From Sanguinoderma infundibulare (Eukaryota; Basidiomycota; Agaricomycetes; Polyporales; Polyporaceae), in contig JAVLRN010000017.1 of assembly GCA_032821775.1 (NCBI GenBank), positions 62,001 to 126,000 of the forward strand: a stretch of 64,000 bases of DNA. Direction: 5' to 3'. Made by a program: the position numbers and the translations under genes. Below the pieces are notes generated by a model. That model was not told where the DNA came from, searched no databases, and worked only from the letters and a program-made list of their open reading frames with translations. Positions 57,301 through 64,000 of the stretch are shown piece after piece (position 1 is the first letter of the stretch; each line of letters opens with the position of its first letter).

Positions 57301-59031
57301 GAGCTTGACGTAGTCGGACGTGTCGCCGACCATCATTCCACCAAGCAGGTACTTCCCGTCGGCGCTGAAGATGTACCTATTGTCCCAAGTCATCCAATCA
57401 AGAGGCCTGCATTACAGACGAAGGCAAGACCAAACCTTTTATAGACTCCTCCAAATGGATCTCGGTACGTCAGTGCTTCGACTGGGCCATCGGCGGCAGC
57501 AGCCGCACCGCCGTGGCGTTTCTTTGGTGCTGCAGCGTCGTGCTTGCTCGACCCGTTGACGGCTGGGGGCACCGCTTTGTTCGCATGCGCGCGCTGCTCG
57601 ACAAAGAAGTCTCCGAAGGACGCGACCTATTCCGAGCGAAGGGAGTCAAACCGCCTGCACGATGCCCTAAATCAGGAACCGACGCACGTCGACGCCCATC
57701 AGCTTCAGCTTCGTCGACAAATCCGGGGTGTTCTGTCACGCCCCGCTGTAAGCTCGCCACTGCCGCCTTCTCCCAGCAGATCACACGCACCATCTCTCTC
57801 GGCCTGAACTCCCCAATGTCCGTCTGAGCCTGGGTGAGATTGAACGCGAGGATGTCCGCCATCTCGATCCCAGGCGCGATGAGCCCGTACGTGTTCCCCT
57901 TCCAACTCGCGCACTCCCCGATCGCCCACACGTCCTCCGCGCTCGTCCCCAGCCGGTCGTCGACCGCGATCCCGCCCCGCTCCACGCACGCCAAACCCGC
58001 CTTGCGCCCGAGGCCGTCCCGCGGCGTGATCCCGATCGCGAACACCGCGATCGTGCACGGCAGGACCGTGCCGTCCGCGAGCTCGACGCCGGTGAGGGCG
58101 CCAGAGGATGGGTCGGTGACAAGGCGGGCGACGGACGTGCTGCCGAGGAAGCGCACGCCCATGCCCTCGATGCGCCGGAGGACGATCTCCCCGCCCTGCG
58201 CGTCGAGCTGGCGCGAGAGCGGGTACGCGGAGCGGTGGACGATCGTGACGTGCGAGACGGTCTCGAGGTCATGCACGGCCTTGGCAGCTTCGAGCCCGAG
58301 CAGACCGCCGCCCAGGACGACTGCCTGTATGGTGTGTCAGTGCTGAGAAGCATAGCGCGCAGAATATGGAGCGCACGCACCGAAGCGCCGTGGATGTCCT
58401 CCCGCTCCGCATACGCAAGGAGCTTGTTTACGTCCGAGATGTTGCGGTACACGAACACACCCGGGACGGTCATGTCTGCGTAGCTGGGAAGCGTCGCCTC
58501 CGATCCTGTGGCGAGCACGCATCGGTCATAGTTGATCGTGCGACCAGCGTCGGTCGTCACCGTGTGCGCGTCGGGGTCGAGAGAGACGACAGCCTCGCCA
58601 GTGTGAAACGAAAAGCGGCGGGGGTCGTGCTTCGTGTACCAGTCGGCTGAGAATAGGTCAAGGGGGATCGAGGTCAGTGATCGGGCGGATGCAGTGGAGG
58701 ACGCTTACGTGATTCGAGGTAGAGTTTTTCGACGTCGCGGTGCTGGAAGTAGTCCGTGAGCGCGACTCTGTTGTAGGCCACTAAGAGCACCGGAATTAGT
58801 CCCCAGGCACAGCATCAAACCAATGATATACTCACAGTGAGTCTCCTCTCCGCAGGTTATGATACGGTACCGCTCGCTGGTGTCCAGAGCAAAAAGTTTC
58901 CCGATGAACGCTGAAGTCCTCTGTGGTCAACCCCGAGGAAGCCATTGAAGCGATTCGCACTCACCTATTCCTACCATCCCAAGCCCAACGACAACGACGG
59001 TCTTCCTCTCCTCCCGTGCCGTTTCCCCCAT
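54311..59031 (-). CDS. nii1: assimilatory nitrite reductase [NAD(P)H], siroheme/Rieske type
   Basis: Twenty-three exons splice to 1115 residues. Exon ends: 58965-59031, 58836-58910, 58709-58780, 58381-58646, 57791-58324, 57688-57732, 57436-57626, 57280-57376, 57063-57167, 56903-57002, 56805-56833, 56660-56748, 56462-56608, 56376-56396, 56298-56323, 56208-56245, 56108-56153, 55850-56047, 55264-55793, 55012-55193, 54877-54955, 54701-54782, 54311-54639. The enzyme reduces nitrite to ammonium. Domains are FAD (VVVVGLGMVGI), NAD(P) (VVLGGGLLGLEAA), a BFD-like 2Fe-2S site (QICSCH, GCGGC), siroheme/4Fe-4S cysteines (SCVGTSWC, GCVREC) and a C-terminal Rieske site (CPH, CPMH). All cofactor ligands are present. 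Nitrate reductase and nitrate transporter genes do not adjoin it in this window. GATA sites lie upstream. Confidence 0.95.
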
Positions 59032-59052
59032 AGTAGCGCGAGTCCGAGCACA

Positions 59053-59417
59053 GATAAGCCAAGATAAGTGCGGTGCGATAAGGGTCAGTCGGCGGGCGCG
59101 ACTCAAGATCCTGCAAGTCTGAGGATATAAACACAGAGAAAGGCGCAACTTTGCCCCGCGTTCCCAAGGCGAGCAGCAAGCGAGAAGAGAACCAAGGAGG
59201 TGTGGGGGTGGAAGAAGGTCTATAATTGATTATCATGCTTCTCGTGGGAGGTTATCTATACCAGACCGCTCCCGACCGCCTTGATAGACTCACCTTATCA
59301 ACGCGGCGCCACTATCCAAGAAATTCACGGAGGCCTGAACTGCACTGAGACGGGAGATAAGAAGATTTAAGATGTCCTCAAACGTCGTGTTATCTAAAAC
59401 GGACTGTCATTCTTATC
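59053..59417. promoter_or_regulatory. cluster of GATAAG/CTTATC sites upstream of nitrite reductase
   Basis: GATAAG at 59053, 59063, 59077 and 59356 and CTTATC at 59294 and 59412: six sites in 365 bp ending 22 bp before the ATG, plus weaker TTATC copies. AreA/Nit2 GATA factors bind paired sites of this kind to activate nitrogen genes when ammonium is scarce. The binding here is inferred from sequence. Confidence 0.65.
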
Positions 59418-59505
59418 GTACAAAGCGGTGCAGCGGTCGGTAACAGTCTCAAAACAGGGGACGATTGGGACGAACTGCTGCTGGGACGAACTGCTGCTGA
59501 GTGCT

Positions 59506-62500
59506 CTACAGCTTGGGTGCCAAGGGGCTAAACTTCGGGTGCTTCTTCTTCTGGAAAGCCGCAACGGCGTTCGGGATGTCCTGCGACCGAATATGGAATT
59601 AAGTCAGCCCGGCGCGCCTGCGACATTGCGACATCGGAAAGGACGCGGATTGAATGCAAACGCACCTGCGTCTGGAGCATAACGCTGTTCCACACCGCCG
59701 TATACTCGAGGTTTTCCGCTACCCTGCGCTCACACGAAGCCCGCGTCAGCCCGTGCTGCATCCCCATCAAAAAAAAAGAAAGGAGACTCACGAATGGTCC
59801 CTCGCGTGCAACAGCAGCCTCTTCGTGCCGAGCACGGCGATCGGCGATTTCTCCGCGATAAGCGCGGCGGTCTCCAGTGCGGCCTTGATAACCTCGTCCC
59901 GCCCGCCGTCGACGACGCGCGAGACGAGTCCGAGAGTGTGCGCCTCTGCGGCGGAGAAGGGGCGAGCGGTGAACGCGAGCTCGGCCGCTAGCGACTGGTT
60001 ACCGGTGATTTTCGGGAGGCGGGCGAGTGTGCCGATGTCCGCCGCGAGTCCGACGTCGACTTCCTGTATGGGATTAGCATGTTGGATATGGGACAGAATG
60101 GAAAGAACGAGGGGGGTTATAGGGGGAGGAGCCAAAGGGGGGAATTGGATTGGATGGAATGGGGGACGCTCAGAAGGATACACCTGCCTTGATAGAGAAG
60201 ACAGTGCTGGAGGCTGCATAGCGCACGTCGCAGGCGGCAACGATGTCGATGGAAAGACCATATGCAATTCCATGAGTCGCTACGATGACGGGGTAGCGGC
60301 AATGCTCGATGGCGGAGATCGACGCTTGGAAGGAGGCGATGTGTACCTGCAGTTGCAGGGCGCGGCGGGATGGGTCGGTCACCTCTGCGACGAGGGTTCC
60401 GGAGAGCGCACCCACTGTTAAATGCAATCATTAGTTAATAAGCTAAAAGGACGCCGACCAGGTCGCCGTCCTCGATGCCTGTCCCTCCAGCAACGATGTC
60501 ACAGAAGCAATGACCATATTCGAGCGGCTCCGTGACACCCGCTCAGGCCCGTCTTCGAGACTAGCCTCTACAGCTCGCTCATTGACGCGTAGACCGGCCA
60601 GGAGGAGCTCAACCGAGCCAGCTAGCTCGAGGATTCACAGCCGCTCTACAACAACGTGGAGGGGCCGCACGATATGGTTAACACGTCGATGGACACGTTC
60701 ATGCTCAACGCGTAGGTGAGGCACAACCTCACCTTGCGCCAGCCTGGTCATCAGCGGGAACATGTCGCTTGCGTCTCCGATCAGACATTTGCATTTTCAG
60801 AGCAAATGCAAAAGAAGAAACCGACAAATAGTGAGGAGGCGCAGCCGTGTCATTCTTCTCTATACACCCTTTTGCAAGCGGGTGGTTTAATAAGCCGAGC
60901 CCACTTGCAAGAGGGCGGGAAGCTCCGGGGCCGATGATTGCCAGTGAAACACGATGATGGGGAGCGCTCTGCAGGCAAAACAAACTCAACAGTGAGGTTG
61001 TCGGACATGGAGAACGGTATTGCCAGTCGTTGGTCCCCCAAGGCGGGAAGGAAATAAGCTTCCTACGTTCGTATTCGAACCAAGAAGCACGAATAGGCTA
61101 ATAACATGACTATTTCCATTAGACCGACGACTTCTTCCCCGACGGGAGAACGTGAAGTATGGGGCGGGAGTAAATCCTCTAATTGGAGCGCGCCCTCTTT
61201 AAACGGCAACACCCTGATGCAAGGACGTCGCGGCAGGCAAGGAGGACTGGCGAGTCTCATAAAGTTTCCTTCCCCATCCATTGGGAGGCAGCGCTGCGAG
61301 GTTGTGAGTTCGAATCCACGCCAGATCTGAGTTTTACACATTTTTCGCCTACCATTCACGAGTATATGCACAGAACCAGTCTATACGAAAGGTGACCAAC
61401 TCATGGACGTCCACCCCGATGGCGATGTGACCTTCCGGTGGATCCCGAACGATTATGCCGTGGCCGGGATTCGCGAAGCGCACCCCCTTGCCGAACGGGC
61501 AGCCGCAGACCGGGCGGGACCACGTCGCAGCTCCTGAGCGACATGCTGCCCTCGTCACGGAGGACGAACACATGCGCGGTACTGGTACTACCACTTTCCC
61601 CGCGCTTCTAACTTCGATTCCCGGTCGTTCCGAGTGCGCTGTGAGAGGACTGCGCTGCCACAGACACTCTGGATTCTGGAACGTCGATATGATGCACAAA
61701 CGGACGTCGAATACTAAGGGTCTATTTTTTATCAAATGGAACTGTAGAAACGCGTGCAATTACGCCAAGAATGAAGGAAACAGTGCCGCTGGAAACAAAG
61801 GACAGCCAATAAGTAGCGTCCGCGGAAAGGCAACGGAAAAACGCGGGCCACCCTCTTGCAAGTGGGCTCGGTTTATTAAACCGCCCACTTGCAAAAGGCT
61901 GTGCAGACTGTACGTTCTTCTGGCTGCTGTGACCAGAGCAACTGACGCTGATCAAGATCATGAAGATCATGCACCTGCACAATTCTGGCGGCGTCCTGGA
62001 GGGAAGAAGACCCCGCGCGGACACGATTATCGGGGGGCTGAGGCCCAGCTAATATGGAGCTACAAGGCATCTCTTGATTGGCACACTCAACGAGCGCACT
62101 GTCCCAACGGCAACCTCATGCCCATTCCCCGTACCTGACCATGCATCCGTGAATATAGGGTACGGGTTGAATGGACATGATCAAATAAACCGGTGTCTTC
62201 TCGCACGAATACGGGAGGACAGAATCAGACTTACGGTCAATGCCCGCAGAGAACAGCTTGGGGTTTGCAGAGGCCAACACCACGGCACGTATTGTGGGTT
62301 CCTCGGAGATCTTGTCGAATACATGACCCAATTCTGTCCAGAACCTAAGGGTACAGGTTATGTATGCACTTGCGTTCAGACCACGAAAGGAGACACTGAC
62401 GGTTCATGGAAAGCGTTCACTGGGTTCCTGGCGAAAGTTCGCTGAGTCACTTGCCCTCGCGCAATCCAACTGCCACAGTACCTACCGTGCGAGCTCTACG

Positions 62501-62568
62501 AGAGCGATGTGGGGTCCGGGAGACGAAACCTTGACGCAGGTTCCTGAGAAACGATCGTAAGGCGACAT
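59506..62568 (-). CDS. delta3,5-delta2,4-dienoyl-CoA isomerase (crotonase family)
   Basis: Seven exons (62486-62568, 62401-62427, 62235-62344, 60188-60414, 59792-60063, 59666-59723, 59506-59580) give 283 residues resembling mammalian ECH1. The enzyme shifts double bonds of 3,5-dienoyl-CoA during beta-oxidation of unsaturated fatty acids. The three acidic residues known in the rat enzyme (Asp176, Glu196, Asp204) are present in SIDIVAACD and EVDVGLAAD. The oxyanion-hole segment is LFSAGID. The C-terminus ...PLAPKL ends in PKL, a possible variant of the peroxisomal SKL signal. Intron 3 (60415-62234) is 1820 bp, far longer than its neighbours, and holds inserted DNA. Intron 4 starts with GC, not GT, if the family junction SIK-EVDVG is kept; a GT donor 6 bp later would add two residues. 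Confidence 0.9.
60868..60915. repeat. palindromic inverted repeat, left copy
   Basis: CCTTTTGCAAGCGGGTGG... through CCCACTTGCAAGAGGG. It is itself an imperfect palindrome (TTGCAAG-GGG ... CCC-CTTGCAA). It matches the reverse complement of the right copy at 45 of 48 positions. Confidence 0.85.
61858..61905. repeat. palindromic inverted repeat, right copy
   Basis: Starts CCCTCTTGCAAGTGGGCTCG and ends CCCACTTGCAAAAGG; the inverted partner of 60868-60915. The flanking CTGTGCAGA also partly mirrors the left flank. Confidence 0.83.
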
Positions 62569-63660
62569 GTGGGAGATATGTGGACTAGTGTGAAGGTTTC
62601 TAGGTCGCTGACGAGTCAACAGCCAGCAAGTATGCCTGCAATCGATGAAGGCCAGTCGGTATAAAGCACGTACGCTAGCCACGTTGCTAGCGGCTGCACC
62701 GCGAGAAAAATAGGCAAGAACCCGTCGGCGTTTAAACAATTTTCACATGCCACCGACAGGCGTCTATAGTACCAAAAGGAGCGAATCGTACGTACCCAGT
62801 GAACCATCTTCAACTTCTTGAACTCGTTTCCTGTGATGACACTCTGCTTAAATATGCCCTGCTTCTCCTATACATGAACCAGACGTCAAGTGAACAAATG
62901 AAAAGCAAGTTTAGACGGTGAAGAATGCATCAAACTAAGCATGGTCACCGTCTTCCGAGTCGGTACCCAGCATGTCACCGACATTAAACTTTGTCGATCT
63001 CTGCGATTCCTGACAGAGCACGTTCCTTTTGATGACGTACACACCACCTCTAACAGATCGTTGCGTCGCCAGGTTTGAGGCCCGGGGACCGTTCGGAGAC
63101 AGCGCGCCACGATGTCGTTTCGTCATCGACACTCGGTGACCTCCTAAGTCTCCATTCACAGCGGCATTGTCAACTACTGATTTCTAAACGTGGCGAGTAC
63201 TCCAAGGGCCCAGGTGGTGGTTTCCGCTTACTCATTTATGTTCCGTTGACCACCGCCCCTAGAATCTCGTGTCCAGACGCAGTGTTGCCAAACATAGGTG
63301 ATCTCGAGAGGAGTCGTTGCTCATCGCGCCACCCTCGGGATCTGACCTAGCCACTCCCTGCGCAGTTTCTGCTCGCCGGTGTGGGAACCGACCCCTTCCC
63401 TCACCCATTCCGCGACTGCCGATCTATCTCGCCGAGCACCACTCTCAGCGGAGCAGCGGGGCTGCTATGAAAACCTCTGTCAACACTGACGCCGCCGAGC
63501 AGCACTGACGATGCGCAGCGCTCATGGAACGCGCAGGAACGGGACTGTTAATATAAGGAGGAGGAGTGCTGGAACGTGAACGATCTACAGCAGCCAACCC
63601 GACTGTTTTCTTCGTGCCCCTCCCCGCCCTCGTATCCTGCTCTCCTGCTCTCCTGCCGAC
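62569..63660. other. intergenic
   Basis: About 1.1 kb between the isomerase start and the secreted protein start. No gene or repeat recognised. Confidence 0.5.
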
Positions 63661-64000
63661 ATGTTGCGCACGCTCAGCCTCGTTCTCGCCGCCCTCTTCG
63701 TCGGCCAGAGTACGTCGCGTTCACTTTCGCATCCGTCCCTGCTTCCTTTTCTCGCGGTCCCATCACGCCGTCCGAGGCTTCCGACGCAGCAATCTGACCC
63801 CCTTTCCGTCCCGTCGTCTCCCGCAGGTGCTGCTAATCCCAATCCCGATGTCAGGGCGGTCACCACCATCACCACGTCGAGCGATGGTACGACGACGACG
63901 ATCACGTCCTCCTTCAGCGGTCTCATCACCAGCACTGGCGCCGCCGGCCAGCCCGTCATGACGATCGCGACCGAGGTCCCGCTCACGACAATTATCCCCT
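63661..64000 (+). CDS. secreted Thr/Ser-rich protein, 5' part (runs off the window)
   Basis: Exon 1 (63661-63709) encodes a signal peptide (LRTLSLVLAALFVGQ). A GT-AG intron (63710-63826) leads to exon 2, which begins ANPNPDVRAVTTITT and continues as a Thr/Ser-rich, probably O-glycosylated stretch to the window end. Such a start is common in fungal wall or single-pass surface proteins. The family cannot be set from the visible 74 residues. Confidence 0.65.
   Translation, partial: MLRTLSLVLAALFVGQSTSRSLSHPSLLPFLAVPSRRPRLPTQQSDPLSVPSSPAGAANPNPDVRAVTTITTSSDGTTTTITSSFSGLITSTGAAGQPVMTIATEVPLTTIIP

Larger units (their letters stand above)
60415..62234. other. giant intron with inserted palindrome-bounded DNA
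   Basis: No intact gene. At 60540-60720 a plus-strand frame (VFETSLYSSLIDA, QPLYNNVEGPHDMVNTSMD) looks like an old coding fragment broken by three TAG codons. Two 48-bp near-identical inverted repeats bound about 0.95 kb. The 61240-61330 segment has a tRNA-like T-loop but no cloverleaf. Confidence 0.6.

Noticed and set aside
61240..61330. Possible tRNA (GTTCGAAT loop near 61305)
   Set aside because: The T-stem does not pair and no D-arm or anticodon stem can be folded; at most a degraded tRNA-like or SINE fragment.

Overview
The window is nuclear DNA of a filamentous basidiomycete, most likely an Agaricomycete (wood- or litter-decay type). The evidence is: dense short spliceosomal introns (about 50-85 bp) in nearly every gene, a GC-rich coding bias, a GMC oxidoreductase, a Gti1/Pac2 (WOPR) regulator, a fungal siroheme/Rieske nitrite reductase, and Ty1/copia elements primed by a half-tRNA initiator Met. 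Every multi-exon model given here was spliced by eye, and each closes to a whole number of codons.

Layout. (1) 1-15214 is a nested retroelement island on the minus strand. copia-1 (1-5386) sits inside the left LTR of copia-2 (5387-15214). copia-2 also carries in its pol gene a 3.35-kb TA-flanked DNA transposon (9080-12427) that holds exons of a host epsin ENTH domain. copia-2 itself truncates an F-box/LRR-type gene whose remnant follows (15215-16280). Almost all damage in the copia elements is C-to-T/G-to-A, mostly at CpG. (2) 16281-20020 is decayed ground: a minisatellite, a molybdenum-cofactor-sulfurase-like pseudogene lacking its PLP-lysine block, a damaged Lys-rich hypothetical gene, and inverted CTTAACGG repeats. 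(3) 20130-31131 is a healthy minus-strand gene run: cytosine deaminase, secreted protein A, a flavin monooxygenase, and a secreted GMC oxidoreductase. (4) 31132-35629 is mostly intergenic, with one intron-containing tRNA-Gly(TCC). (5) 35630-43357 has two more members of the secreted family (B and C) around a small putative gene. (6) 43855-45350 is a WOPR transcription factor. (7) 45351-49900 is sparse, with a decayed LINE. (8) 49909-53924 is an ankyrin-PH-ORD oxysterol-binding protein with an FFAT motif. It converges on (9) 54311-59031, a 23-exon nitrite reductase with clustered GATA sites upstream, and (10) 59506-62568, a dienoyl-CoA isomerase whose third intron is swollen to 1.8 kb by palindrome-bounded DNA. 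(11) 63661 to the window end is the start of a secreted Thr/Ser-rich protein.

Functionally the intact genes look like ordinary metabolism: pyrimidine salvage, nitrite assimilation, peroxisomal beta-oxidation, flavin oxidations and lipid transfer at ER contacts. They do not form an obvious single pathway. The most unusual material is the nested mobile island, including the gene-capturing DNA transposon, and the three-member secreted family of unknown function (A, B, C), whose members share 5' intron phases and a tiny last coding exon.
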